In this document: piece after piece, positions 31,675 through 40,879 of the stretch | How the letters are laid out: every line of letters begins with the position of its first letter | Numbering within the stretch: position 1 is the stretch's first letter | Assembly (NCBI GenBank): GCA_017538895.1 | Contig: JAFYHY010000013.1 | Span: forward strand, 1-63,597 | Length of the DNA: 63,597 nt | Reading direction: 5' to 3' | Source of the DNA: Aeriscardovia sp. | GTDB taxonomy: Bacteria > Actinomycetota > Actinomycetes > Actinomycetales > Bifidobacteriaceae | Made by a program: the position numbers and the translations under genes | The notes under the pieces: model-generated | Told to the model about the DNA's origin: nothing | What the model saw: only the letters and a program-made list of their open reading frames with translations | Database searches by the model: none

Positions 31675-32736
31675 GTGTCTGAAGCGGTTTTTGATGAGCA
31701 AGCGGTAGTACAGACAGTCCAGCAAGGCCTTCAAGCCCTCCTGGATGCTCAGAGTACTGACGAACTCCACGCATTACGAACTCAATATGCTGGCGCTCAA
31801 TCTGAATTGACACGAGCATCAAAGATGATCGGCTCGCTCCCTAACGATCAAAAGAAAACAGTCGGAAAAATTGTCGGACAACTCCGCGCTGATTTCGGTC
31901 GAGCCTATGCACTCCGTGAGCAAGAACTCATTCATCTCGAAGAACAACAAAAACTAGAATCGGAAACAGTTGATGTCACCCTACCAGTGAACAATCATCT
32001 CGGCGCCCGACATCCATTAACCGTTCTCATGGAAGAAATACAAGATTTCTTCATCTCACGCGGATGGCAAGTTTCTGACGGTCCAGAAGTAGAAACCGAA
32101 TGGTACAACTTCGACGCACTTAACTTTGGACCAGACCACCCAGCACGCCAAATGCAAGACACCTTCTACGTTAAAGGTGACAAATCACGCGACGCCGCAG
32201 GATTTGTCGGATCAAACATGGTCATGCGCACACAAACAAGCTCCGACCAAGTCCGCGCGCTTATCACCACAGGCGTCCCACTCTACATCGTCTGCACCGG
32301 ACGTGTCTTCCGTACCGACGAACTCGATGCCACCCACACACCAGTCTTCCACCAATGCGAAGCACTCGCTGTTGACAAGCACCTCACCATGGCTGATCTC
32401 AAAGGCACATTAGATGCTCTCGCAGTTGCTATGTTCGGCCCAGAAGCAAAAACACGTTTACGCCCATCATACTTCCCATTCACCGAACCAAGCGCAGAAA
32501 TGGACCTCTGGTTCCCAGACAAAAAAGGTGGCGCCGGATGGGTTGAATGGGGTGGATGTGGAATGGTTCATCCAAACGTTCTCCGCTCTGCTGGCATTGA
32601 CCCAGATGAATATACAGGATTCGCTTTCGGTGTCGGCGTGGAACGTACACTGCTTTTCCGCCATGACATTAACGATATGCATGATCTTGTCGAAGGCGAT
32701 ATCCGATTCAGCAAACAATTCACGATGGGAAGGTAA
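31675..32736 (+). CDS. pheS: Phenylalanyl-tRNA synthetase alpha subunit
   Basis: Catalytic subunit of the (alpha-beta)2 synthetase, which charges tRNA-Phe. An N-terminal coiled coil (about 1-90) precedes the class II catalytic core. Motif 2 region MRTQTSSDQVR (near 183), FDALNFGPDHPARQMQDTFY-type motif 1 region (near 145) and motif 3 GFGVGVER-like sequence near 320 are visible. The start is the GTG at 31675, preceded by AGAAAGG with 8-base spacing; the frame extends to a GTG at 31657 that overlaps this ribosome site. From GTG 31675 it has 353 residues. pheT follows after 7 bases. Confidence 0.96.
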   Translation: MSEAVFDEQAVVQTVQQGLQALLDAQSTDELHALRTQYAGAQSELTRASKMIGSLPNDQKKTVGKIVGQLRADFGRAYALREQELIHLEEQQKLESETVDVTLPVNNHLGARHPLTVLMEEIQDFFISRGWQVSDGPEVETEWYNFDALNFGPDHPARQMQDTFYVKGDKSRDAAGFVGSNMVMRTQTSSDQVRALITTGVPLYIVCTGRVFRTDELDATHTPVFHQCEALAVDKHLTMADLKGTLDALAVAMFGPEAKTRLRPSYFPFTEPSAEMDLWFPDKKGGAGWVEWGGCGMVHPNVLRSAGIDPDEYTGFAFGVGVERTLLFRHDINDMHDLVEGDIRFSKQFTMGR

Positions 32737-32743
32737 TCAAATA

Positions 32744-35356
32744 ATGCCTATTGTCGACATTGAATGGCTTAAAGACTACGTTGCCGTTCCAGAAGATCTC
32801 ACGATTGACCAACTCAGCAAAGAACTTGTCAAAGTCGGTTTTGAAGAAGAAACCATCCACCCAGCATCCGTAACTGGACCACTCGTCGTTGGATATGTAA
32901 CCGAATGTATCGAAGAAGTACAAAAAAAGACAGGACGCATCGTTCACTGGAACCAAATCGACGTTGGTGAATACAACCTCCCAAACACAGACGGTGTCAA
33001 AGCCCCACGCGGGATTGTCTGCGGAGCACCAAACATCGCACAAGGTGAATGGGTCGTCGTTGCCCTCACAGGAGCAGTTCTCCCAGGAAACTTCAAAATC
33101 GTGCCACAACCAAAATACGGACACACCTCCGACGGCATGTGCTGCTCAAAACGCGAACTAGGTATCAGCAATGAGTACGACGGTATTATCCTTCTCAAAG
33201 ACTACCTCAGCCCAGAACAATTCGCACAACTCTACCCAGGACAAGACGCCATCAGCCTTCTCGGTCTCAATACACCAACACTCGAAATTAACATCACCCC
33301 AGACCGCGGATATGCCTTTTCCTATCGTGGCATCTCTAACGAATATGCACTTTCGAATGGTAAAGAATGGGTAGATCCAGCACAACGCTTTAATCAAGAA
33401 GCACCAGCAGTATCATGTAATGAGCAGGGAGATATTGAAGTCATTATTGACGATAAAGCTCCAATTCATGGTGTTCCAGGATGCGATCATTATTATCTGC
33501 GTACGGTGCGCAACATTAATGCTGCAGCTGTTACTCCAGATCTCATTCTGCAACGTTTAGTACGTGCTGGTAGCGCAGTATCCTTCTTAACAAGTGACAT
33601 TGTGAACTATGTCATGCTTGAGTTAGGTGAACCACTCACTGCCTATGATCTAGATAAGATTCATGCACCGTTGGTTGTTCGTCGTGCTCATGCAGGAGAA
33701 AAAATGATCACTCTTGATAATGTTGAACGAACATTATCAGAGGAAGACTTGGTCATTACTGATTCACCAAATGGTCAGCAAGGATCACGCATCATTAATT
33801 TAGCTGGTGTAATGGTCAGCAAAGAAGTTGCAGTAACCTCTGAAACCACGAATATTGCGTTCGAGGCAGCTCACTTCGATGCAGTGACTGTTGCTCGTAC
33901 AGCTCGTCGTCATAAGTTACCAACAGAAGCTTCTCATCGTTATGAACGTGGTACTGATACTCAAATTCAAGCAGCTGCAGTCCAAGCGGCAGTCACATAT
34001 CTGATTCAGTATGCTGGTGGGACAGTTTCCGAACACGTTACTAATTTGGATACCACAACTCAACCACAAACAATCGCATTACGTTTAATTGATATCAAAC
34101 GATTGACTGATCTGGATCTTTCACTCGAAATAGTAGAAACAATCCTCACGCATGTTGGATGCTCTGTCACAATCGAGAAAGATACATTGAATGTTTGCCC
34201 TCCAACCTGGAGGCCAGATCTTCTTCTCGCTTGTGATCTGGTTGAAGAAGTAGCTCGTGTCATTGGATACGATCAGATTCCAGAACGTATTCCTGCTGTA
34301 CAACAAAAGACATCCGGTCTCACGTTAAACCAGCAGCGTCAACGTTGGGTTGCACAAACATTAGCAGAATCTGGATTAGTTGAAACCTTAACCTATCCAT
34401 ATGTTGGTGATGCTGATTATGCTGCATTCCAAATTAATAAAGACGCAGTTACCGAGGAATCAGTTGAGATTGTTAACCCATTAATGGGGGATAAGCCATG
34501 GTTACGTACTAATGTTTTGACAACATTAGCAACCGCTGTTCGACGTAATATTCGACGTGGGTTAGCCAATATTCGCCTCTTTGAAACTGGACATGTGTAC
34601 CTCATGTCTTCTGATGCTTCCGCTATTCCTGCCTTAGCAGGAGCACAAAAGCCAAGTGAAGAGGATCTGCATGCATTAGATGCTGGCATTCCAAATCAAC
34701 CATTGCATGTTGCTGGATTATTAACAGGAACCTTTAAAGAAGGTGGATGGGATTCAACAGTTCATACAATTGATTGGCAAGACGCGATGGCTGCTACTGA
34801 CCGCTTAGCACAACGTTTACATGCCACACTGACACGTGTTGCTTTGCCTCACGCAGCAGCATTACCTCAAGGATTATTTGCAGAATCATGGCATCCTGGA
34901 CGTACTGCTGTTCTTCAACTTGAAAATGGAACGCCAGTAGGCATTGCAGGAGAATTACATCCACATGTGACTGTAAAGCTTGGTATTCCAGAGCATTCTG
35001 CTGCCTTCGAACTTGATTTAACAGCAATTTTTGCCTCACTTGCCTCGACTCCATTGCAAGCACATTTGATTTCTACATTCCCACCAGTAAAACAAGATCT
35101 TGCTTTTACTGTTGATCAAGACATGACTAATGCTGATCTCACTGCAGCGATTCGACGTGGTGCTGGTGATTACCTTGAATCTATTGATCTTTTCGATGTG
35201 TATCAAGGTGATGATCTTGGTGAAGGAAAGAAATCTCTTGCCTATGCTGTTGTCTTCCGTTCCTCAGAAAAGACACTAAAAGCAAAAGATTCAGCTGCCA
35301 TTCGCGCTAACATTGTCACAGAAGCAGAGAAATTAGGAGCTCAATTACGCTCCTAA
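32744..35356 (+). CDS. pheT: Phenylalanyl-tRNA synthetase beta subunit
   Basis: An 870-residue beta subunit with editing function. Domains in order: N-terminal B1 with an EMAP-like tRNA-binding fold (about 40-165), B3/B4 editing domain (about 225-420), B5 (about 430-500), catalytic-like core, and C-terminal anticodon-binding FDX-ACB domain (about 775-870, starting near FPPVKQDLAF). The frame is open upstream across pheS in another phase, but MPIVDIEWL at 32744 is the family start and GGAAGG lies 11 bases before it. Synonymous codon choice changes abruptly near 33310-33345. In bifidobacteria argC normally follows pheT; here no intact arg gene does. Confidence 0.96.
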   Translation: MPIVDIEWLKDYVAVPEDLTIDQLSKELVKVGFEEETIHPASVTGPLVVGYVTECIEEVQKKTGRIVHWNQIDVGEYNLPNTDGVKAPRGIVCGAPNIAQGEWVVVALTGAVLPGNFKIVPQPKYGHTSDGMCCSKRELGISNEYDGIILLKDYLSPEQFAQLYPGQDAISLLGLNTPTLEINITPDRGYAFSYRGISNEYALSNGKEWVDPAQRFNQEAPAVSCNEQGDIEVIIDDKAPIHGVPGCDHYYLRTVRNINAAAVTPDLILQRLVRAGSAVSFLTSDIVNYVMLELGEPLTAYDLDKIHAPLVVRRAHAGEKMITLDNVERTLSEEDLVITDSPNGQQGSRIINLAGVMVSKEVAVTSETTNIAFEAAHFDAVTVARTARRHKLPTEASHRYERGTDTQIQAAAVQAAVTYLIQYAGGTVSEHVTNLDTTTQPQTIALRLIDIKRLTDLDLSLEIVETILTHVGCSVTIEKDTLNVCPPTWRPDLLLACDLVEEVARVIGYDQIPERIPAVQQKTSGLTLNQQRQRWVAQTLAESGLVETLTYPYVGDADYAAFQINKDAVTEESVEIVNPLMGDKPWLRTNVLTTLATAVRRNIRRGLANIRLFETGHVYLMSSDASAIPALAGAQKPSEEDLHALDAGIPNQPLHVAGLLTGTFKEGGWDSTVHTIDWQDAMAATDRLAQRLHATLTRVALPHAAALPQGLFAESWHPGRTAVLQLENGTPVGIAGELHPHVTVKLGIPEHSAAFELDLTAIFASLASTPLQAHLISTFPPVKQDLAFTVDQDMTNADLTAAIRRGAGDYLESIDLFDVYQGDDLGEGKKSLAYAVVFRSSEKTLKAKDSAAIRANIVTEAEKLGAQLRS

Positions 35357-35376
35357 GTGCAGAAAACTCCTAAATG

Positions 35377-35430
35377 CAGCTCTGTATTACTAGTTTAAAA
35401 TAGATACTATGTGATACAGGGCTGTATTTT
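35377..35430 (+). terminator. Terminator after pheT
   Basis: Arms 35377-35390 and 35411-35424 pair over 14 positions (two G-U) around a 20-base loop, followed by TATTTTTAT. It lies 21 bases after the pheT stop. Confidence 0.7.
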
Positions 35431-35457
35431 TATGATTCTTAGGAGAGAAGGAAAGAT

Positions 35458-36165
35458 ATGAATCTTACTCCAAATGATGACAACACTAGTCAACCAGTGA
35501 CATCAGAACCAGCGCCAGAAACAACAAATACGTCAACAACCTCCTCATCTCATGAAGAGAACACTTCATCTAATAGTCAGGTTCCTCACTACGGTAAAAT
35601 GATGTCGGATTATCCAAACTATAATCCGTATCTTTTTGGTGAACCAACCAAACCAGCAGCTCCTCAGCAACCGCAGCAAAATGGTATATCAAATCAACAA
35701 ATGCCATATATAGGGCAACAGCCACCAATGCAGAATCCAAACAATCAAGGGCAGAACCAAATGCCAGGATACAATGGTATGCCATTCGGTGCTCCTCAAC
35801 AAAATGGTTTCTACAATAATTTCTATAATCAGAATTTCCAACAGCCGCAATATCAGAATCCAAATTTCCAGAATTTCCAACAGAATCCTTATGAAGGTAA
35901 ATGGGATGGTTTCGCTATCATTGCGTTTGTTGCCTCCTTCTTTGGATTATGGTTTGTTTCTCTACCATTAGCTATGTTCTCTCTCATGCGTGTGAAAAAG
36001 ATGCATATGCGTGGTAAAGGATTAGCAATTGCAGCTATCGTTTTAACCATTGCAACGTTTGTGTTCTCCATCGTGATGTATTCCACTGGTATGGAACAGC
36101 AATTATTAAACTGGGCTACATCAACATTGCAACAAAATAGTGCGACCTCTGCCTTCTTCATGTAA
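35458..36165 (+). CDS. DUF4190-type membrane protein with Gln/Asn/Pro-rich N-terminus
   Basis: A 235-residue protein. Residues 1-145 are low in complexity, rich in Ser/Thr then in Gln, Asn, Pro and Phe, and probably disordered. Residues about 150-212 hold two membrane spans separated by a basic loop (RVKKMHMRGKGLAIA), the hallmark of DUF4190 proteins, which are common in actinobacteria and of unknown role. A strong site (AGGAGAGAAGGA) precedes the ATG. It lies between pheT and the argininosuccinate-lyase-like gene, exactly where bifidobacteria usually carry the arginine operon. It is probably not an arginine gene itself. Confidence 0.82.
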   Translation: MNLTPNDDNTSQPVTSEPAPETTNTSTTSSSHEENTSSNSQVPHYGKMMSDYPNYNPYLFGEPTKPAAPQQPQQNGISNQQMPYIGQQPPMQNPNNQGQNQMPGYNGMPFGAPQQNGFYNNFYNQNFQQPQYQNPNFQNFQQNPYEGKWDGFAIIAFVASFFGLWFVSLPLAMFSLMRVKKMHMRGKGLAIAAIVLTIATFVFSIVMYSTGMEQQLLNWATSTLQQNSATSAFFM

Positions 36166-36179
36166 ATAGGGAACAAATA

Positions 36180-37448
36180 ATGATGTTTTACGATGCTGAT
36201 TATCTTCATGCTGAGCTTTCTGTTTTGTCTGTGCATCTTCGCATGGTACAGAAGATGCGTTTATTACATCCCAATGAGGTGTATCAGTTACAGCAGATTA
36301 TCGAGCATGTGAATCAGCATATCAATACTGAGAATATGCATCATTATTCTGCATCACATGACGGTGTTTTTGCTTTACTTCACGATGCTATTTTGTCTGA
36401 AAAAAGGGCAGAAGATCTACAACTTTTACCTCTCCTATGGACCGGAACAAGTTGCACTGAGATTGCTGTCACAACGAAGTATGTCTGGCTTCGTTTGAAA
36501 GCAACGCATTGCGCAACACTTGTTTTCGATCTTATTCATGCGTTAGAAGTGGTTGCTGAAAAAAGCAATACGGTGATCACTGTTTTTAAAGACCCTCTCT
36601 CTTCACAAGAATCCGCAGCATGTGAACCGGTCTTATTAGCACATTATTTACTCTCATTTATCTGGTCATTGTTACGCGATAGTGAGCATTTACAAAGCTG
36701 GATGAAACGGTATGATGCCTCACCATATGGGTGTGGTGAAGGTGCTGGAACCTCTTTTGAAGAGAATGATATTCAATCTGCTGCGCATAGTCTTGGTTTT
36801 TCACGTGTCATGATGAACTCGATTAATGCACTACAAGCAACAGATGCTGAACATGAATTATTATTCATCATGACAGAACTCTGTTCTCACGTGACAGAGC
36901 TGATCAGTCAACTCTCATCACTCATTTTGAATAATTGCGATCAGCAAGCATGGGATCAGCATGACTCAGGACAAACCCTATTAGATATTGTTCACATAAG
37001 CCAATATATGGATCATGTTTTCCCATACTATACAAGCTGCCTTACTGCATGCTTTATTGATAAGGAAAAATTATATTATGATGCTATACACACCATGACC
37101 ATTGATCACGATGCTCTTGACTGGTGTGTCCGTCATGGTATTAAACAAGATAATGCACAACAACTCATCCAAAAATGTGTCTTTCGTGCCAATGAAAAAG
37201 CTATTCTTCTGAAAGATCTCATTCCAGAAGAATGGGAACACATCATTGGTTTTGAGTATATACGAACAAATCCACAACGATCAATAAAAGATGTTCACAG
37301 CATCCGTCTCATTGTTGATCCGCATGGATCTATTGAGTCGCGGCGTCATATCGGTGGTACTGCACTTAAAAGAGTTAACGAACAATTACATAATGCTCAA
37401 TCAAAAACATTACAGTTACAAACTTTCTTTAAACATCGTGCATACTAA
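36180..37448 (+). CDS. Argininosuccinate-lyase-like pseudoenzyme, all catalytic motifs lost
   Basis: An intact 422-residue ORF whose order of features follows argininosuccinate lyase (ArgH). Recognisable regions: N-terminal helical start (YDADYLHAELSVL), PVLLAHYLLSFIWSLLRD-like core helix (near 150), SPYGCGEGAGTS at 181-192 (ArgH: SP-GSGALAGTS), LGFSRVMMNSINA at 205-217, and the C-terminal GSIESRRHIGGTA at 383-395. The catalytic parts are gone: GRSRNDQ is replaced by GTSCTEI (89-95), THLQ-AQP by SSQESAACEP (141-150), and the GSSxMPQKKNP serine loop is deleted. The fold is probably kept but lyase activity cannot be. It sits 14 bases after the DUF4190 gene. This assignment was made by eye from family patterns. 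The ATG pair at 36180/36183 leaves the start uncertain by one codon. Confidence 0.75.
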   Translation: MMFYDADYLHAELSVLSVHLRMVQKMRLLHPNEVYQLQQIIEHVNQHINTENMHHYSASHDGVFALLHDAILSEKRAEDLQLLPLLWTGTSCTEIAVTTKYVWLRLKATHCATLVFDLIHALEVVAEKSNTVITVFKDPLSSQESAACEPVLLAHYLLSFIWSLLRDSEHLQSWMKRYDASPYGCGEGAGTSFEENDIQSAAHSLGFSRVMMNSINALQATDAEHELLFIMTELCSHVTELISQLSSLILNNCDQQAWDQHDSGQTLLDIVHISQYMDHVFPYYTSCLTACFIDKEKLYYDAIHTMTIDHDALDWCVRHGIKQDNAQQLIQKCVFRANEKAILLKDLIPEEWEHIIGFEYIRTNPQRSIKDVHSIRLIVDPHGSIESRRHIGGTALKRVNEQLHNAQSKTLQLQTFFKHRAY

Positions 37449-37500
37449 ACAAAGAGAGTTATAAATCTGTCTTGATGAACTGTGAAAATAAAAATCTATC

Positions 37501-37530
37501 TTGAAAGACAAATACAGTTACATCAATAAT
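37501..37530 (+). promoter_or_regulatory. Probable promoter of the TPR-protein gene
   Basis: TTGAAA at 37501-37506 and AATAAT at 37525-37530 with an 18-base spacer. It lies 33 bases before the next start codon and would drive the TPR-HAD-tlyA-nadK-recN set. Confidence 0.45.
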
Positions 37531-37562
37531 GTAGAGTCAGAGCGGTTTCTGGAGGTCAGATC

Positions 37563-38969
37563 ATGAGCGAAAATGCTCGATCATATCAGTCTCATCAGTC
37601 AGAATCTGATAAGCGCCATAGCGGATACAATAAAGGTTCAAAGAACTATTCTTCACATAATGACAATCATCATTTTGATCGTCATGATCATCGTTCACGC
37701 AGACATAACAACGGTGGAATGAAGAGCAACGATTTCCATTCATCTCGCCGTCATGATGATGATAATTTACGTGGTGCTGATCAGCATAAGTCATATGATC
37801 GCAAGCCATATGACAAAGATCGTCGCCGTAACAACAACCATTCCAAACAACGTTCAACAAAACCACATTTCGACCGTACAGAAGACAAACCAGTTAACGA
37901 AAAAGTAACCTACGATCGTGATGAATACCGTGGACGTTCTCACTTCGGCGCAGACCACAGTAAGGATCGTCCTCGCGTCTCACACCGTTCTGATAACACC
38001 CACAATGATCAACGTTACGAACGCATCAACGATTTAGATGGTAGCCGCCATTTCGAAAACGGTCCACGCCGCAACTCTGATGGAACCATTTCCTTCCCAT
38101 CACAGAATCCATATACAGCACGTCGACCAGGCGAACCAAAAATGCCAGTCGGCATGGAATGGTCCATGCTCTCCAGCGACGACCGTATGCGCTTACGCGG
38201 ACTCAGCAAAGAACACGCAGAAAATATCGGTCTCCATATTCTCGCTGCTTACGCTCTAGAAGAATCCAACCCTGAATCCGCACTCGCACACGCTAAATGG
38301 GTAGCGCGTCAAGCCTCACGCATTGATATCACCCGTGAGACCTTAGCATTGATTGCTTATCGTCAAGGCGACTACAAGCTTGCTAACCGTGAATTCCGTA
38401 CCGCTTACCGTATGAATGGTGAAACTGATTACCTTCCATTCATTGCTGACTGCGAACGTGGTTTACATCATCCAGAACGCGCCATTGAAATTGCATTATC
38501 TGACGATTCCAAACAATTAACTGGTGAGTCTAAAGCAGAAATGATGCTCGTGTTTGCTGGAGCTTACGCTGACATGGGTAAATACGCACAAGCTGTCAAG
38601 ATCGCTCATACCTTGTCACAGTCTCGCGGTATCAACGGTGGATACCGTATGCGTGCACTCCAAGCAGAACAATACTTCCTTGATCAAGATCATCGTGGAA
38701 AAGAAGCAGAAGCCTTAGATGATACTCTTGATAAACTTGAAGCTCTATATGCCGACGTAGATGAAGCAGATCTTGAAGAGGACATCATCGATAATGATCT
38801 TGAAAATATTGATGAAGAAATCTTAAAAGGCTTAGGCATTGATCTCACTGCATCTCTTGATGATGAAACGACTGATATGGCAGCTTTAGCTGATGAGGAT
38901 TCAGAAGAACCAGCTGAAGAAGACAGAACCATTACTGGCATGTCTCAGCTATCTGACAGTGAAAAGTGA
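37563..38969 (+). CDS. TPR-like protein with charged disordered N-terminus
   Basis: A 468-residue soluble protein. Residues 1-185 are extremely rich in His, Asp, Arg, Ser and Asn, surely disordered and possibly RNA- or protein-binding. Residues about 210-385 are helical with TPR-like spacing (LAYRQGDYKLANREFRTAYR-type pairs). The C-terminal 80 residues are strongly acidic. Homologues stand before the HAD-tlyA-nadK-recN genes in bifidobacteria; the function is not known. The start is set by GGAGG 8 bases upstream. Its stop lies 9 bases before the next start, consistent with an operon. Confidence 0.85.
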   Translation: MSENARSYQSHQSESDKRHSGYNKGSKNYSSHNDNHHFDRHDHRSRRHNNGGMKSNDFHSSRRHDDDNLRGADQHKSYDRKPYDKDRRRNNNHSKQRSTKPHFDRTEDKPVNEKVTYDRDEYRGRSHFGADHSKDRPRVSHRSDNTHNDQRYERINDLDGSRHFENGPRRNSDGTISFPSQNPYTARRPGEPKMPVGMEWSMLSSDDRMRLRGLSKEHAENIGLHILAAYALEESNPESALAHAKWVARQASRIDITRETLALIAYRQGDYKLANREFRTAYRMNGETDYLPFIADCERGLHHPERAIEIALSDDSKQLTGESKAEMMLVFAGAYADMGKYAQAVKIAHTLSQSRGINGGYRMRALQAEQYFLDQDHRGKEAEALDDTLDKLEALYADVDEADLEEDIIDNDLENIDEEILKGLGIDLTASLDDETTDMAALADEDSEEPAEEDRTITGMSQLSDSEK

Positions 38970-38978
38970 GTTCACGTT

Positions 38979-40064
38979 GTGACAACACCATATGATGATA
39001 ATGAGCATCATTCTTATGCAGAAGGATGCTCATTATCATCTTTTTATTCTCTTGCACTCTTAGACCTTGATGGAGTTATTTATCGTGGTCATGATGCTGT
39101 GCCGTATGCCATAGAGAGTTTGCGTCACGCCTCACAGCAGATGAGCTTACGGTATGTAACGAATAATCCGTCACGATCATGTGACGATGTTGCTCAGCAT
39201 ATTACTCATTTAGGATTACCTGTTCAACCGTCACATGTGATGACCTCAGCAGATGCTGTTGCGTTAGCCTTACAACAGCGCATACCAGCATCAGCACCGG
39301 TTCTCGTGGTTGGCTCTTCCACGTTGCAACAACGTATTTATGAGGCTGGGTATGAGATTGTTCATTCAGCTGCAGATCATCCTGTTGCTGTTGTGGAAGG
39401 ATGGTTTCCACAAATAGGGTGGTCCGATCTCGCACAAGCTGCGTTTGCTTTAGAACAAGGGGCATTGTACTTTATTACGAATAGAGATCTCACGCTTCCA
39501 CAAGAGCAAGGTCTGGCGCCTGGTAATGGCTCTCTTGTTCAAACGGTGGTGACTGCTTCGGGTGTTGAGCCTCTTGTGTCAGCAGGAAAGCCAGAACCAA
39601 CATTGTATCGCTTATGTTGTAGACAATATAGTTCCTCTCTTGATAGATGTCGTGTGTTAGCTGTTGGTGATCGACTTGATACGGATATTCTTGCAGCTAA
39701 TCGTGGGGGATATGATTCTCTTTGCGTTTTGACAGGAGTAACTCGTTTCAGTGATGTTTTGCATGCATCCCGTGATCAGCGTCCAACTTATGTGAGTGCA
39801 GATTTACGTGGGTTAATGACTCTTCGTGCATGCCTCACACCAACATATAACCATACGGATACGAGCGTGGAGGTTTCCTATGGTGAAACATGTGCCCACT
39901 ATGAAATGACATCACAACACATAACTCTTTATCATGGTAATGAAGTAAGAGAATCTCAATTCACTGGGGAAGAAATGACCTGTGTCTGTTATCTCTCCTG
40001 GTATCTTTCTGATCATCATATTGCAGCATCTTATAAAGGTTTACGAGGGGTAGAGTGTGTCTGA
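38979..40064 (+). CDS. HAD-superfamily hydrolase, NagD/subclass IIA type
   Basis: A 361-residue phosphatase-type enzyme. Motif I is LLDLDGVIY with the nucleophile Asp near 29; motif II is RYVTNNPS near 60; GKPEPTLY with the Lys of motif III is near 203; and motif IV is VGDRLDTDILAANRGG near 228. The large cap between motifs II and III defines subclass IIA, whose members act on small phosphorylated metabolites. About 85 residues follow the core with no match I recognise. The start is a GTG. The stop overlaps the tlyA start by 8 bases. Confidence 0.88.
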   Translation: MTTPYDDNEHHSYAEGCSLSSFYSLALLDLDGVIYRGHDAVPYAIESLRHASQQMSLRYVTNNPSRSCDDVAQHITHLGLPVQPSHVMTSADAVALALQQRIPASAPVLVVGSSTLQQRIYEAGYEIVHSAADHPVAVVEGWFPQIGWSDLAQAAFALEQGALYFITNRDLTLPQEQGLAPGNGSLVQTVVTASGVEPLVSAGKPEPTLYRLCCRQYSSSLDRCRVLAVGDRLDTDILAANRGGYDSLCVLTGVTRFSDVLHASRDQRPTYVSADLRGLMTLRACLTPTYNHTDTSVEVSYGETCAHYEMTSQHITLYHGNEVRESQFTGEEMTCVCYLSWYLSDHHIAASYKGLRGVECV

Positions 40065-40860
40065 ACGTTTAGATATATGGCTTGTTCATCATCAATGGAG
40101 TACAACACGAACCAAAGCTGTCCGACTTATTAAAAACGGTGCTATCACAGTAAATGGGCAGCTAATACAACGCCCGTCATATAGCGTCAAAGAGACTGAT
40201 CAGGTTACTCTTCAGTCTGAACCTGATGACTATCATTATGTCTCACGTGGAGCACTTAAATTAGTAGGAGCACTTTCCGCTTTCATCCCTCAAGGATTAC
40301 AATCACCTGCAGATCGTGTCTGCCTTGATATCGGTGCTTCCACTGGCGGATTCACACAAGTACTCCTTGAAAACGGCGCTCACACTGTTCTTGCTCTTGA
40401 TGTTGGTCATGATCAACTTGCAGAATCCCTACGCACTGATCCCCGAGTGATCGACCTCAGTGGATGCAACATTCGTGACACACATCTCACCACGCTCCCA
40501 GCAGTACCAACGTACTTCGTGTCCGACGTCTCATTCATTTCATTAACGTATGTGATACCTGTCATCGCACAATTACTACAAGAAGAAGCAGAACACCACC
40601 ACATTGATCTCATCCCTGAAATCATCCTCTTAATCAAACCGCAATTTGAAGTCGGGAAAGGGCACCTTGGGAAAAACGGTATTGTTGTCGATGACACTTT
40701 ACGACAAGAAGCAATTGATAAAGTCACCACCTGTGCTCAACACAACGGTTTCCAGGTCTACGGATGCCAACCCTCATCAGTAACCGGAACACATGGTAAT
40801 CACGAATATCTTTTATGGTTACGACCATCAGCAACCCTAAAAGATCAATGTGCTCAGTGA
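40057..40860 (+). CDS. tlyA: TlyA-type rRNA 2'-O-methyltransferase
   Basis: A 267-residue protein with an N-terminal S4 RNA-binding domain (about 1-60, RLDIWLVHHQWSTTRTKA) and an FtsJ-like SAM-dependent methyltransferase domain. LDIGASTGGFT (near 88) is the SAM site, LALDVGHDQL near 112 follows, and IKPQFEVGKG (near 195) carries the catalytic Lys. TlyA methylates 16S C1409 and/or 23S C1920; loss gives capreomycin resistance in mycobacteria. Translation starts at a GTG that overlaps the HAD gene. NAD kinase follows. Confidence 0.93.
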   Translation: MSERLDIWLVHHQWSTTRTKAVRLIKNGAITVNGQLIQRPSYSVKETDQVTLQSEPDDYHYVSRGALKLVGALSAFIPQGLQSPADRVCLDIGASTGGFTQVLLENGAHTVLALDVGHDQLAESLRTDPRVIDLSGCNIRDTHLTTLPAVPTYFVSDVSFISLTYVIPVIAQLLQEEAEHHHIDLIPEIILLIKPQFEVGKGHLGKNGIVVDDTLRQEAIDKVTTCAQHNGFQVYGCQPSSVTGTHGNHEYLLWLRPSATLKDQCAQ

Positions 40861-40879
40861 AAAGGATAGAAAAAACAAG

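Noticed and set aside
32414..32743. N-terminal extension of pheT over pheS
   Set aside because: This part is the antiphase reading of pheS; PheT proteins begin at MPIVDIEWL, at 32744.
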